Shown here: positions 11,286-24,267 of the stretch, piece after piece
Numbering within the stretch: position 1 is the stretch's first letter
Layout of the letters: each line of letters starts with the position of its first letter
DNA from: Carallia brachiata
Lineage: Eukaryota > Streptophyta > Magnoliopsida > Malpighiales > Rhizophoraceae
Reading direction: 5' to 3'
DNA: 64,000 nucleotides
NCBI GenBank assembly: GCA_021464245.1
Contig: JADCRB010000016.1
Coordinates: 10,038,835-10,102,834, forward strand
The notes under the pieces: generated by a model
Databases searched by the model: none
What the model was told of the DNA's origin: nothing
The model's input: the letters and a program-made list of their open reading frames with translations, nothing else
Made by a program: the position numbers and the translations under genes

Positions 11286-11820
11286 GCATAAGTGCTTGTA
11301 AAAACCTTTAATTTCAAAGCAAAACGCATTTCCAACACCTTTTGAGGTGTTAAATGCATTCAATTCCCCCTAGTAAGTGTGCAATTGATCATGATTTGCG
11401 TTTATTAGTCGCATAAGACCTTTTGTGGGGTGAATAAGGAGGCTAAATCACTTTATTTCTTACAAATAAGTGATTTTCTTTCATTTTAATGGCTTGTTTA
11501 ACACAAATTAAAGTTAATTTAAGCACAAATGCTTGTAACAACCTTTAATTTTAATGAAAAACGCATTTCTAACACTTTTTGAGGTGTTAAATACATTCAA
11601 TTCCCCCTAATAAGTGTGCAATTGATCATGATTTGCATTTATTAGTCGCATAAGACCTTTTGTGGGGTGAATAAAGATGCTAACTCACTTTATTTCCTGC
11701 ATATAAGTGATTTTCTTTCATTTTAACGGCTTATTTAACACAATTTAAAGTTAATTTAAGCACAAATGCTTGTAACAACCTTTAATTTTAATGAAAAACG
11801 CATTTCTAACACTTTTGAGG
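11286..11820 (+). repeat. Segmental duplication, right copy (partner at ~4885)
   Basis: Matches 4885-5420 at an offset of 6401 bp (27 x 237). Unlike the left copy it is followed by an extra tandem copy: the GTGGGGTGAATAAAGATGC plus TAACTCAC state at about 11670-11700 is repeated near 11900-11935, and a damaged third instance follows near 12372-12410. The right side of this segment was therefore further expanded by single-monomer duplication. Confidence 0.85.
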
Positions 11821-12039
11821 TGTTAAATACATTCAATTCCCCCTAATAAGTGTGCAATTGATCATGATTTGCATTTATTAGTCGCATAAGACCTTTTGTG
11901 GGGTGAATAAAGATGCTAACTCACTTTATTTCCTGCATATAAGTGATTTTCTTTCATTTTAACGGCTTATTTAACACAATTTAAAGTTAATTTAAGCATA
12001 AATGCTTGTAAAAACCTTTAATTTCAAAGCAAAACGCAT

Positions 12040-12240
12040 TTCCAACACCTTTTGAGGTGTTAAATACATTCAATTCCCCCTAATAAGTGTGCAATTGATC
12101 ATAATTTGCATTTATTAGTCGCATAAGACCTTTTGTCGCGTGAATAAAGAGGCTAAATCACTTTATTTCTTACAAATAAGTGATTTTCTTTCATTTTAAT
12201 GGCTTATTCAACACAAATTAAAGTTAATTTAAGCATAAAT
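12040..12240 (+). repeat. Domain I subtype monomer embedded in domain II
   Basis: About 200 bp here carries the domain I combination GGTGTTAAAT, CCCCCTAATAAG, GATCATAATTTGC, TAGTCGCATAAGACC, TTTTGTCGCGTGAA, ACTTTATTTCTTAC and GGCTTATTCAACAC. The closest match I can see is about 3290-3450, at an offset of about 8.76 kb (37 monomers). Flanking monomers are domain II types. This looks like a gene-conversion or transfer patch within the array. Confidence 0.78.
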
Positions 12241-13324
12241 GCTTGTAAAAACCTTTAATTTCAATGCAAAACGCTTTTCCAACACATTTTGAGGTGATAA
12301 ATACATTCAAATCCCTCTAATAAGTGTGCAATTGATCATAATTTGCATTCAGTTGCATAAGACCTTTTGTAGGGTGAATAAAGATGCTAACTCACTTTCT
12401 TTCTTGCATATAAGTGATTTTCTTTCATTTTAACGGCTTATTTAACACAATTTAAAGTTAATTTAAGCATAAATGCTCGTAAAAACCTTTAATTTCAATG
12501 CAAAATGCATTTCTAACACATTTTGAGATGATAAATACATTTAATTCCCTCTAATAACTGTACAATTGATAATTATTTGCATTTATTAGTTGCATAGGAC
12601 CTTTTGTGGCATGAATAAAGAGGCTAAAACACGTTATTTCTTGCAAATAAGTGATTTTCTTTCGTTTAATGGCTTATTTAACACAACTTAAAGTTAATTT
12701 AAGCATAAATGCTTGTAAAAACCTTTAATTTCAAAGCAAAATGCATTTCCAACATTTTTTGAGGTGTTAAATACATTCCATTCCCTAATAAGTGTGCATT
12801 GATCATGATTTGCATTTATTAGTGCATAAGACCTTTGTGGGTGAATAAAGAGGCTAAAACACTTTATTTCTTGCAAATAAGTGATTTTCTTTCACTTTAA
12901 TGGCTTATTTAACACAAATTAAAGTTAATTTAAGCATAAATGCTTGTAAAAACCTTTAATTTCAAAGCAAAATGCATTTCCAACATTTTTTGAGGTGTTA
13001 AATACATTCCATTTCCCCTAATACGTGTGCATTTGATCATGATTTGCATTTATTAGTCGCATAAGACCCTTTGTGGGGTGAAAAGTAAATCACTTTATTT
13101 TTGCAAATAAGTGATTTTCTTTCATTTTAATGGCTTATTTAACACAAATTGAAGTTAATTTAAGCACAAATGCTTGTAAAAACCTTTAATATCAATGTAA
13201 AATGCATTTCCAACACCTTTTGAGGTGATAAATACATTCAATTCCCTATAATAAGTGCGCAATTGATCATGATTGGCATTTATTAGTTGCATAAGACCTT
13301 TTGTGGTATGAATAAAGAGACTAA

Positions 13325-14504
13325 ATCACTTCATTTCATGCAAATAAGTGATTTTCTTTCATTTTGATGGCTTATTTAACCCAAATTGGACTTAAATAAA
13401 GTATAAATGCTTACAAAAACCATTAATTTCAATGTAAAACGCATTTCCAACACATTTTGGGGTGATAAATACATTCAATTCCCTATAATAAGTGTGCAAT
13501 TGATCATGATTGGGATTTATTAGTTGTATAAGTCCTTTTGTGGTGTGAATAAAGAGGCTAAATCACTTTATCTCTTGCAAATAAGTGATTTTCTTTCATT
13601 TTAATTGCTTATTTAACAAAATTAAACTTAATTTAAGTATAAATGCTTGTAAAAACCTTTAATTTCAACTGCAAAACGCATTTCCAACACCTTTTGAGGT
13701 ATAAATACATTCAATACCCTCTAATAAGTGTGCAATTGATCACGATTTGCATTTATTTATAGTTGCATAAGACCTTTTGTGTGTGAATAAAGAGGCTAAC
13801 TAAATTCACTTTATTTCATGCAAATAAGTCATTTCTTTCATTTTAAGGGCTTATTTAACACAGTTTAAAGTCAATTTAAGCATAAATGCTTGTAAAACCT
13901 TTAATTCAAAGAAAAACGCATTTTAACACCTTTTGAGTGTTAAATACATTCAATTCCCTAATAAGTGTGCAATTGATCATGATTTGCATTTATTAGTTGC
14001 ATAAGACCTTTTGTGCGTGAACAAAGAGGCTAAATCACTTTATCTCTTGCAAATAAGTGATTTTCTATCATTTTAATGACTTATTTAACACAATTAAAGT
14101 TAATTTAAGCATAAATGCTTGTAAAAACCTTTAATTTCAATGCAAAACGCATTTCCAACACCTTTGGAGAGTGATAAATACATTCAATTCCTAATAAGTG
14201 TGCAATTGATCATGATTGCATTTATTAGTTGTATAAGACCTTTTGTGGTGTGAATAAAGCGGCTGATACAATCACTTTATTCTTGCAAATAAGTGATTTT
14301 CTTTCATTTTAAGGCTTATTTAACACAAATTAAACTTAATTTAGTATAAATGCTTGTAAAAACCTTTCATTTCAATGCAAAACGCCATTTCCAACACCTT
14401 TTGAGTGATAAATACATTCATATCCCTCTAATAAGTGTGCAATTGATCATGATTTGCATTTATTAGTTGCATAAGACCTTTTGTGGTGTGAATAAAGAGG
14501 CTAA
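13325..14504 (+). repeat. HOR-7 leading partial unit (m3-m7)
   Basis: Five monomers, m3 through m7, precede the first full unit. The monomer before it (about 13090-13324) has an m2-like second half, with CCCTATAATAAGTGCGC, ATTGGCATT and GTGGTATGAA, but an ordinary domain II first half. The HOR therefore begins inside m2 at about 13.2 kb. m5 here contains a 4-bp-scale disruption, GGCTAACTAAATTCAC, near 13793-13808. Confidence 0.82.
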
Positions 14505-16117
14505 ATCACTTTATTTCTTCAAATAAGTGATTTTCTTTCATTTGATGGCTATTTAACACAAATTAAAGTTAATTTAAGCATAAATGCTTGTAAAAACCTT
14601 TAATTTAAATGCAAAACGAATTTCCAACACCTTTGAGGTGATAAATACATTCAATACCCTCTAATAGTGTGCAATTGATCGTAATTTGCATTTATTAGTT
14701 GCATAAGACCTTTTGTGGTGTGAATAAAAGCTAAATCACTTTATCTCTTGCAAATAAGTGATTTTCTTTCATTTTAATGGCTTATTTAACCACAATTAAA
14801 GTTAATTTAAGCATAAATGCTTGTAAAAAAATTTAATTTCAATCAAAACGCATTTCCAACACCTTTGGAGGTGTTAAATACATTCAATTCCCTATAATAA
14901 GTGCGCAATTGATCATGATTGCATTTATTAGTTGCATAAGACTTTTGTGGTATGAATAAAGAGCTAAATCACTTTCATTTCATGCAAATAAGTGATTTTC
15001 TTTCATTTTGATGGCTTATTTAACAATGGACTTAAAAATTATAAATGCTTACAAAAACCTTTAATTTCAATGTAAAACGCATTTCCAACACCTTTTGTGT
15101 GATAAATACATTCAATTCCCTATAATAAGTGTGCAATGATCATGATTGGGATTTATTAGTTGTATAAGTCCTTTTGTGGTGTGAATAAAGAGGCTAAATC
15201 ACTTTATCTGTTGCAAATAAGTGATTTTTTCATTTTAATTGCTTATTTAACACAAATTAACTTAATTTAAGTAATGCTTGTAAAAACCTTTAATTCAATG
15301 CAAAACGCATTTCAACACCTTTTGAGGTGATAAATACATTCAATTCCCTTAATAAGTGTGCAATTGATCACGATTGCATTTATTAGTTGCATAAGACCTT
15401 TTGTGGTGTGAATAAAGAGGCTAAATATTTATTTCCATGCAAATAAGTTTTCTTTCATTTAAGGGCTTATTTAACACAATTAAAGTCAATTTAAGCATAA
15501 ATGCTTGAAAAACCTTTAATTTTCAAAAAAACGCATTTGTAACACCTTTTGAGTTAAATACATTCAATTCCCCTAATAGTGTGCAATTGATCATGATTTG
15601 CATTTATTAGTTGCATAAGACCTTTTGTGCGTGAAACAAGAGGCTAAATCACTTTATCTTGCAAATAAGTGATTTTCTATCATTTAATGGACTATTTAAC
15701 ACAATTTAAAGTTAATTTAAGCATTAAATGCTTGTAAAAACCTTTAATTTCAATGCAAAACGCATTTCCAACACCTTTGAGGAGATAAATACATTCAATT
15801 CCCTCTAATAAGTGTGCAATGATCATGATTGCATTTATTAGTTGTATAAGACCTTTTGTGGTGTGAATAAAGCGGCTAAATCACTTTATTTCTTGCAAAT
15901 AAGTGATTTTCTTTCATTTTAATGGCTTATTTAACACAATTAAACGTTAATTTAAGTCATAAATGCTTGTAAAAACCTTTAATTTCAATGCAAAACGCTT
16001 TCCAACACCTTTTGAGGTGTGATAAATACATTCAATCCCTCTAATAAGTGTGCAATTGATCATGATTTGCATTTATTAGTTGCATAAGACCTTTTGTGGT
16101 GTGAATAAAGAGGCTAA
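14505..16117 (+). repeat. HOR-7 unit 1 (1613 bp)
   Basis: Complete m1-m7. It is the shortest unit, about 40 bp less than the cleanest unit (24268-25920), entirely from scattered losses of one or a few bases. m3 is badly eroded around 15020-15050 (AACAATGGACTTAAAAATT) and m5 begins with CTAAATATTTATTTCC near 15421. No larger rearrangement is visible. Confidence 0.85.
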
Positions 16118-17743
16118 ATCACTTTATTTCTTGCAAATAAGTGATTTCTTTCATTTGAACTGGCTATTTAACACAAATTAAAGTTAATTTAAGCATAAAT
16201 GCTTGTAAAAACCTTTAATTTAAATGCAAACGATTTCCAACACCTTTTGAGGTGATAAATACATTCATTACCCTCTAATAGTGTGCAATTGATCTAATTT
16301 GCATTTATTAGTTGCATAAGACATTTTGTGGTGTGAATAAAAGCTAAATCACTTTATCTCTTGCAAATAAGTGATTTTCTTTCATTTAATGGCTTATTTA
16401 ACACAATTTAAAGTTAATTTAAGCATAAATGCTTGTAAAAACCTTTAATTTCAATGCAAAACGCATTTCCAACACCTTTTGGAGTGATAAATACATTCAA
16501 TTCCCTATAATAAGTGCGCAATTGATCATGATTTGCATTTATTAGTTGCATAAGACCTTTTGTGGTATGAATAAAGAGACTAAATCACTTCATTTCATGC
16601 AAATAAGTGATTTTCTTTCATTTTAATGGCTTATTTAACCCAAATTGGACTTAAATAAGTATAAATGCTTACAAAAACCTTTAATTTCAATGCAAAACGC
16701 ATTTCCAACACCTTTTGGGTGATAAATACATTCAATTCCCTATAATAAGTGTGCAATTGATCATGATTGATTTATTAGTTGCATAAGACCTTTTGTGGTG
16801 TGAATAAAGAGGCTAAATCACTTATCTGTTGCAAATAAGTGATTTTCTTTCATTTTAATGCTTATTTAACACAAATTAAACTTAATTTAAGTATAATGCT
16901 TGTAAAAACCTTTAATTTCAATGCAAAACGCATTTCCAACACCTTTTGAGGTTAAATACATTCAATTACCCTCTAATAAGTGTGCAATTGATCACGATTT
17001 GCATTTATTAGTTGCATAAGACCTTTTGGTGTGAATAAAGAGGCTAAATTACTTTATTTCATGCAAATAAGTCATTTCTTTCATTTTAAGGGCTTATTTA
17101 ACACAATTTAAAGTAATTTAAGCATAAATGCTTGAAAAACCTTTAATTTCAAGAAAAACGCATTTAACACCTTTTGAGGTGTTAAATACATTCAATTCCC
17201 CTAATAAGTGTGCAATTGATCATGATTTGCATTTATTAGTTGCATAAGACCTTTTGTGCGTGAAAAGAGGCTAAATCACTTTATCTCTTGCAAATAAGTG
17301 ATTTTCTTTCATTTTAATGCTTATTTAACACAATTAAAGTTAATTTAAGCATTAATGCTTGTAAAAACCTTTAATTTCAATGCAAAAACGCATTTCCAAC
17401 ACCTTTGGAGGAGATAAATACATTCAATTCCCTATAATAAGTGTGCAATTGATCATGATTTGGCATTATTAGTTGTAAGACCTTTTGTGGTGTGAATAAA
17501 GGCTAAATCACTTTATCTCTTGCAAATAAGTGATTTTCTTTCATTTTAATGGCTTATTTAACACAAATTAAACTTAATTTAAGTATAAATGCTTGTAAAA
17601 ACCTTTCATTTCAATGCAAAACGCCTTTCCAACACCTTTTGAGGTGATAAATACATTCAATACCCTCTAATAAGTGTGCAATTGATCATGATTTGCATTT
17701 ATTAGTTGCATAAGACCTTTTGTGGTGTGAATAAAGAGGCTAA
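16118..17743 (+). repeat. HOR-7 unit 2 (1626 bp)
   Basis: Complete m1-m7. m1 has TTTGAACTGGCTATTT, an extra C relative to other units, and GATCTAATTTGC, a lost G. m3 here has TTTTAATGGC rather than the GATGGC state of the other units, though TTGGACTTAAATAAG and GAGACTAAATCACTTC are kept. That is compatible with a short conversion tract or with consensus error. Confidence 0.85.
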
Positions 17744-19366
17744 ATCACTTTATTTCTTTCAAATAAGTGATTTTCTTTCATTTGAATGGCTATTTAACAC
17801 AAATTAAAGTTAATTTAAGCATAAATGCTTGTAAAAACCTTTAATTTAAATGCAAAACGAATTTCCAACACCTTTTGAGGTGATAAATACATTCAATACC
17901 CTCTAATAGGTGTGCAATTGATCAATTTGCATTTATTAGTTGCATAAGACTTTTGTGGTGTGAATAAAAGCTAAATCACTTTATCTCTTGCAAATAAGTG
18001 ATTTTCTTTCATTTTAATGGCTTATTTAACACAATTAAAGTTAATTTAAGCATAAATGCTTGTAAAAAATTTAATTTCAATGCAAAACGCATTTCCAACA
18101 CCTTTGGAGGTGATAAATACATTCAATTCCCTAATAAGTGGCAATTGATCATGATTGGCATTTTTAGTTGCATAAGACCTTTTGTGTATGAATAAAGAGC
18201 TAAATCACTTATTTCATGCAAATAAGTGATTTTCTTTCATTTTGATGGCTTATTTAACCAAATTGGACTTAAATAAAGTATAAATGCTTTACAAAAACCT
18301 TTAATTTCAATGTAAAACGCATTTCCAACCTTTTGGGGTGATAAATACATTCAATTCCCTATAATAAGTGTGCAATTGATCATGATTGGATTTATTAGTT
18401 GTATAAGTCCTTTTGTGGTGTGAATAAAGAGGCTAAATCACTTTATCTGTTGCAAATAAGTGATTTTCTTTCATTTTAATGGCTTATTTAACACAAATTA
18501 AACTTAATTTAAGTATAAATGCTTGTAAAAACCTTTAATTTCAATGCAAAACGCATTTCCAACACCTTTTGAGGTGATAAATACATTCAATACCCTCTAA
18601 TAAGTGTGCAATTGATCACGATTTGCATTTATTAGTTGCATAAGACCTTTTGTGTGTGAATAAAGAGGCTAAATACTTTATTTCATGCAAATAAGTCATT
18701 TCTTTCATTTTAAGGGCTATTTAACACAATTTAAAGTCAATTTAAGCATAAATGCTTGAAAAAACCTTTAATTTCAAGCAAAACGCATTTGTAACACCTT
18801 TTGAGTGTTAAATACATTCAATTCCCCCTAATAAGTGTGCAATTGATCATGATTTGCATTTATTAGTTGCATAAGACCTTTTGTGCGTGAACAAAGAGGC
18901 TAAATCACTTTATCTCTTGCAAATAAGTGATTTTCTTCATTTTAATGACTTATTTAACACAATTAAAGTTAATTTAAGCATAATGCTTGTAAAAACCTTT
19001 AATTTCAATGCAAAACGCATTTCCAACACCTTTGAGGAGTATAAATACATTCAATTCCCTATAATAAGTGTGCAATTGATCATGATTGCATTTATTAGTT
19101 GTATAAGACCTTTTGTGGTGTGAATAAAGCGGCTAAATCACTTTATCTCTTGCAAATAAGTGATTTTCTTTCATTTTAATGGCTTATTTACACAAATTAA
19201 CTTAATTTAAGTATAAATGCTTGTAAAAACCTTTCATTTCAATGCAAAACCTTTCCAACACCTTTTGAGGTGATAAATACATTCAATACCCTCTAATAAG
19301 TGTGCAATTGATCATGATTTGCATTTATTAGTTGCATAAGACCTTTTGTGGTGAATAAGAGGCTAA
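17744..19366 (+). repeat. HOR-7 unit 3 (1623 bp)
   Basis: Complete m1-m7 in order. m3 lies near 18205-18430 with AAATTGGACTTAAATAAAG. The m4 here has TTTTAATGGC and TATCTGTTGC. TATCTGTTGC recurs at about 15206 (unit 1), 16827 (unit 2) and 24985 (unit 7), but not at about 26635 (unit 8), so it is a variant shared by a subset of units. The short reading frames at 17998-18195 and 18881-19123 fall inside this unit and are artefacts of indel-shifted satellite. Confidence 0.85.
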
Positions 19367-21008
19367 ATCACTTTATTTCTTTCAAATAAGTGATTTTCTT
19401 TCATTTGAATGGCTATTTAACACAAATTAAAGTTAATTTAAGCATAAATGCTTGTAAAAACCTTTAATTTAATGCAAAACGAATTTCCAACACCTTTTGA
19501 GGTGATAAATACATTCAATACCCTCTAATAGTGTGCAATTGATCGAATTTGCATTTATTAGTTGCATAAGACTTTTGTGGTGTGAATAAAAAAGCTAAAT
19601 CACTTTATCTCTTGCAAATAAGTGATTTTCTTTCATTTTAATGGCTATTTAACACAATTTAAAGTTAATTTAAGCATAAATGCTTGTAAAAACCTTTAAT
19701 TTCAATGCAAAACGCATTTCCAACACCTTTGGAGGTGATAAATACATTCAATTCCCTATAATAAGTGCGCAATTGATCATGATTGGATTTATTTATTAGT
19801 TGCATAAGACCTTTTGTGGTATGAATAAAGAGACTAAATCACTTCATTTCATGCAAATAAGTGATTTTCTTTCTTTGATGGCTTATTTAACCCAAATTGG
19901 ATTAAATAAGTATAAATGCTTACAAAAACCATTAATTTCAATACAAAACGCATTTCCAACACATTTTGGGGTGATAAATACATTCAATTCCCTATAATAA
20001 GTGTGCAATTGATCATGACTGGCATTTATTAGTTGTATAAGGCCTTTTGTGGTGTGAATAAAGAGGCTAAATCACTTTATCTCTTGCAAATAAGTGATTT
20101 TCTTTCATTTTAATTGCTTATTTAACACAAATTAAACTTAATTTAAGTATAAATGCTTGTAAAAACCTTTAATTTCAATGCAAAACGCATTTCCAACACC
20201 TTTTGAGGTGATAAATACATTCAATACCCTCTAATAAGTGTGCAATTGATCACGATTTGCATTTATTAGTTGCATAAGACCTTTTGTGGTGTGAATAAAG
20301 AGGCTAAATTACTTTATTTCATGCAAATAAGTCATTTCTTTCATTTTAAGGGCTTATTTAACACAATTTAAAGTCAATTTAAGCATAAATGCTTGAAAAA
20401 ACCTTTAATTTCAAAGGAAAACGCATTTTAACACCTTTTGAGTTGTTAAATACATTCAATTCCCCCTAATAAGTGTGCAATTGATCATGATTTGCATTTA
20501 TTAGTTGCATAAGACCTTTTGTGCGTGAACAAGAGGCTAAATCACTTTATTCTTGCAAATAAGTGATTTTCTATCATTTTAATGACTTATTTAACAAATT
20601 TAAAGTTAATTTAGCATTAATGCTTGTAAAAACCTTTAATTTCAATGCAAAACGCATTTCCAACACCTTTTGGAGGTATAAATACATTCAATTCCCTAAT
20701 AAGTGTGCAATTGATCATGATTGCATTTATTAGTTGTATAAGACCTTTTGTGGTGTGAATAAAGCGGCTCTAAATCACTTTATCTCTTGCAAATAAGTGA
20801 TTTTCTTTCATTTTAATGGCTTATTTAACACAAATTAACTTAATTTAAGTATAAATGCTTGTAAAAACCTTTCATTTCAATGCAAAACGCTTTCCAACAC
20901 CTTTTGAGGTGATAAATACATTCAATACCCTCTAATAAGTGTGCAATTGATCATGATTTGCATTTATTAGTTGCATAAGACCTTTTGTGGTGTGAATAAA
21001 GAGGCTAA
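19367..21008 (+). repeat. HOR-7 unit 4 (1642 bp)
   Basis: Complete m1-m7. m2 has an inserted TTTA-scale stutter (GATTGGATTTATTTATTAG near 19782). m3 has TTTGATGGC with TTGGATTAAATAAG and a private ATGACTGGCATTT near 20012. m7 starts GCGGCTCTAAATC near 20764, a 2-bp insertion at the monomer start. Confidence 0.85.
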
Positions 21009-22638
21009 ATCACTTTATTTCTTTCAAATAAGTGATTTTCTTTCATTTTGAATGGCTATTTAACACAAATTAAAGTTAATTTAAGCATAAATGCTTGTAA
21101 AAACCTTTAATTTAAATGCAAAACGAATTTCCAACACCTTTTGAGGTGATAAATACATTCAATACCCTCTAATAGTGTGCAATTGATCGTAATTTGCATT
21201 TATTAGTTGCATAAGACCTTTTGTGTGTGAATAAAAAAGCTAATCACTTTATCTCTGCAAATAAGTGATTTTCTTTCATTTTAATGGCTTATTTAACACA
21301 ATTAAAGTTAATTTAAGCTAAATGCTTGTAAAAAACCTTTAATTTCAATGCAAAACGCATTTCCACACCTTTGGAGGTGATAAATACATTCAATTCCCTA
21401 TAATAAGTGTGCAATTGATCATGATTGCATTTATTAGTTGCATAAGACCTTTTGTGTGAATAAAGAGACTAAATCACTTATTTCATGCAAATAAGTGATT
21501 TTCTTTCATTTTGATGGCTTATTTAACCCAAATTGGACTTAATAAGTATAAATGCTTACAAAAACCATTAATTTCAATGCAAAACGCATTTCCAACCTTT
21601 TGGGTGATAAATACATTCAATTCCCTAATAAGTGTGCAATTGATCATGATTTGATTTATTAGTTATAAGTCCTTTTGTGGTGTGAATAAAGAGGCTAAAT
21701 CACTTTATCTTTGCAAATAAGTGATTTTCTTTCATTTTAATTGCTTATTTAACACAAATTAAACTTAATTTAAGTATAAATGCTTGTAAAAACCTTTAAT
21801 TTCAATGCAAAACGCATTTCCAACACCTTTTGAGGTGATAATACATTCAATACCCTCTAATAAGTGTGCAATTGATCACGATTTGCATTTATTATAGTTG
21901 CATAAGACCTTTTGTGGTGTGAATAAAGAGGCTAAATACTTTATTTCATGCAAATAAGTCATTTCTTTCATTTTAAGGGCTTATTTAACACAATTTAAAG
22001 TCAATTTAAGCATAAATGCTTAAAAAACCTTTAATTTCAAGAAAAACGCATTTTAACACCTTTTGAGGTGTTAAATACATTCAATTCCCCCTAATAAGTG
22101 TGCAATTGATCATGATTTGCATTTATTAGTTGCATAAGACCTTTTGTTGCGTGAACAAAGAGGCTAAATCACTTTATCTCTTGCAAATAAGTGATTTTCT
22201 ATCATTTTAATGACTTATTTAACACAATTTAAAGTTAATTTAAGCATTAATGCTTGTAAAAACCTTTAATTTCAATGCAAAACGCATTTCCAACACCTTT
22301 GGAGGTGATAAATACATTCAATTCCCTATATAAGTGTGCAATTGATCATGATTGGCATTTATTAGTTGATAAGACCTTTTGTGGGTGAATAAAGCGGCTA
22401 AATCACTTTATCTCTTGCAAATAAGTGATTTTCTTTCATTTTAATGGCTTATTTAACACAAATTAAAGTTAATTTAAGTATAAATGCTTGTAAAAACCTT
22501 TAATTTCAATGCAAAATGCATTTCCAACACCTTTTGAGGTGATAAATACATTCAATTCCCTCTAATAAGTGTGCAATTGATCATGATTTGCATTTATTAG
22601 TTGCATAAGACCTTTTGTGGTATGAATAAAGAGGCTAA
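21009..22638 (+). repeat. HOR-7 unit 5 (1630 bp) with atypical m7
   Basis: Complete m1-m7, but m7 (about 22400-22638) has lost its usual markers. It reads AAAGTTAATTTAAGTATAAA, ACCTTTAATTTC, AAAATGCATTTCC, CAATTCCCTC and GTGGTATGAA in place of the m7 states AAACTTAATTT, CCTTTCATTTC, CGCCTTTCC, CAATACCCTC and GTGGTGTGAA. Several linked sites change together, which fits gene conversion from another monomer rather than independent point changes. Confidence 0.85.
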
Positions 22639-24267
22639 ATCACTTTATTTCTTTCAAATAAGTGATTTTCTTTCATTTGAATGGCTATTTAACACAAATT
22701 AAAGTTAATTTAAGCATAAATGCTTGTAAAAACCTTTAATTTAAATGCAAAACGAATTTCCAACACCTTTTGAGGTGATAAATACATTCAATACCCTCTA
22801 ATAGGTGTGCAATTGATCAATTTGCATTTATTAGTTGCATAAGACCTTTTGTGGTGTGAATAAAGAGGCTAAATCACTTTATCTCTTGCAAATAAGTGAT
22901 TTTCTTTCATTTTAATGGCTTATTTAACACAATTAAAGTTAATTTAAGCATAAATGCTTGTAAAAACCTTTAATTTCAATGCAAAACGCATTTCCAACAC
23001 CTTTGAGGTGATAAATACATTCAATTCCCTATAATAAGTGTGCAATTGATCATGATTGCATTTATTAGTTGCATAAGACCTTTTGTGGTATGAATAAAGA
23101 GACTAAATCACTTCATTTCATGCAAATAAGTGATTTTCTTTCATTTTGATGGCTTATTTAACCAAATTGGTTAATAAAGTATAAATGCTTAAAAAACCAT
23201 TAATTTCAATGTAAAACGCATTTCCAACACATTTTGGGGTGAAATACATTCAATTCCCTATAATAAGTGTGCAATTGATCATGATTGGGATTTATTAGTT
23301 GTATAAGTCCTTTTGTGGTGTGAATAAAGAGGCTAAATCACTTTATCTCTTGCAAATAAGTGATTTTCTTTCATTTTAATGCTTATTTAACACAAATTAA
23401 ACTTAATTTAAGTATAAATGCTTGTAAAAACCTTTAATTTCAATGCAAAACGCATTTCCAACACCTTTTGAGGTGATAAATACATTCAATACCCTCTAAT
23501 AAGTGTGCAATTGATCACGATTTGCATTTATTAGTTGCATAAGACCTTTTGTGGTGTGAATAAAGAGGCTAAATCACTTTATTCATGCAAATAAGTCATT
23601 TTCTTTCATTTTAAGGGCTTATTTAACACAATTAAAGTCAATTTAAGCATAAATGCTTGAAAAAACCTTTAATTTCAAAGAAAACGCATTTGTAACACCT
23701 TTTGAGTGTTAAATACATTCAATTCCCCTAATAAGTGTGCAATTGATCATGATTTGCATTTATTAGTTGCATAAGACCTTTGTTGCGTGAACAAAGAGGC
23801 TAAATCACTTTTCTCTTGCAAATAGTGATTTTCTATCATTTTAATGACTTATTTAACACAATTAAAGTTAATTTAAGCATTAATGCTTGTAAAAACCTTT
23901 AATTTCAATGCAAAACGCATTTCCAACACCTTTGGAGGTGATAAATACATTCAATTCCCTATAATAAGTGTGCAATTGATCATGATTGGCATTTTTGTTG
24001 TATAAGACCTTTTGTGGTGTGAATAAAGGCTGCTAATAACTTTATCTCTTGCAAATAAGTGATTTTCTTTCTTTTAATGGCTTATTTAACACAAATTAAA
24101 CTTAATTTAAGTATAAATGCTTGTAAAAACCTTTCATTTCAATGCAAAACGCCTTTCCAACACCTTTTGAGGTGATAAATACATTCACCCTCTAATAAGT
24201 GGCAATTGATCATGATTTGCATTTTAGTTGCATAAGACCTTTTGTGGTGTGAATATAAAGAGGCTAA
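22639..24267 (+). repeat. HOR-7 unit 6 (1629 bp)
   Basis: Complete m1-m7. m2 starts with GAGGCTAAATC rather than AAAAAGCTAAATC near 22864. m3 shows AAATTGGTTAATAAAG near 23163. m7 is damaged near 24020-24035 (AAAGGCTGCTAATAAC) and near 24185-24225 (CATTCACCCTC, AAGTGGCAATTG, CATTTTAGTTGC), with several small losses close together. Confidence 0.85.

Larger units (their letters stand above)
4566..13200 (+). repeat. Domain II: diverse monomers without a long HOR period
   Basis: About 36 monomers that differ from domain I mainly by GATCATGATTTGC, ACTTTATTTC or ACTTTATCTC, and GAGGTGATAAAT in place of the intact dyad. Individual copies carry many private or rarely shared variants, for example TTTTAACGGC, TTGAATGGCTATTT, TTTTAAGGGC and CTTTCATTTC. 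Several of these are the diagnostic variants of the HOR monomers further right, but here most do not recur with a fixed period. Segmental copies inside it are listed separately. The higher variant diversity suggests older or less recently homogenised sequence, which is inference. Confidence 0.75.

Noticed and set aside
12694..12876. 60-residue minus-strand open reading frame
   Set aside because: Same repeat-derived frame as at 7007-7204, altered by small indels in the monomer. Stops recur in every copy, so no longer product is possible.
17998..18195. 65-residue plus-strand open reading frame
   Set aside because: It exists only because single-base losses in a noisy HOR-7 unit shift frames past the usual stops. 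The equivalent monomer in the clean unit 7 does not keep it open.
18881..19123. 80-residue plus-strand open reading frame
   Set aside because: The longest frame in the window, but it spans ordinary m6 sequence with several indels. No start context or domain supports coding.
19800..19997. 65-residue plus-strand open reading frame
   Set aside because: Within m2/m3 of HOR-7 unit 4 and not preserved in other units.
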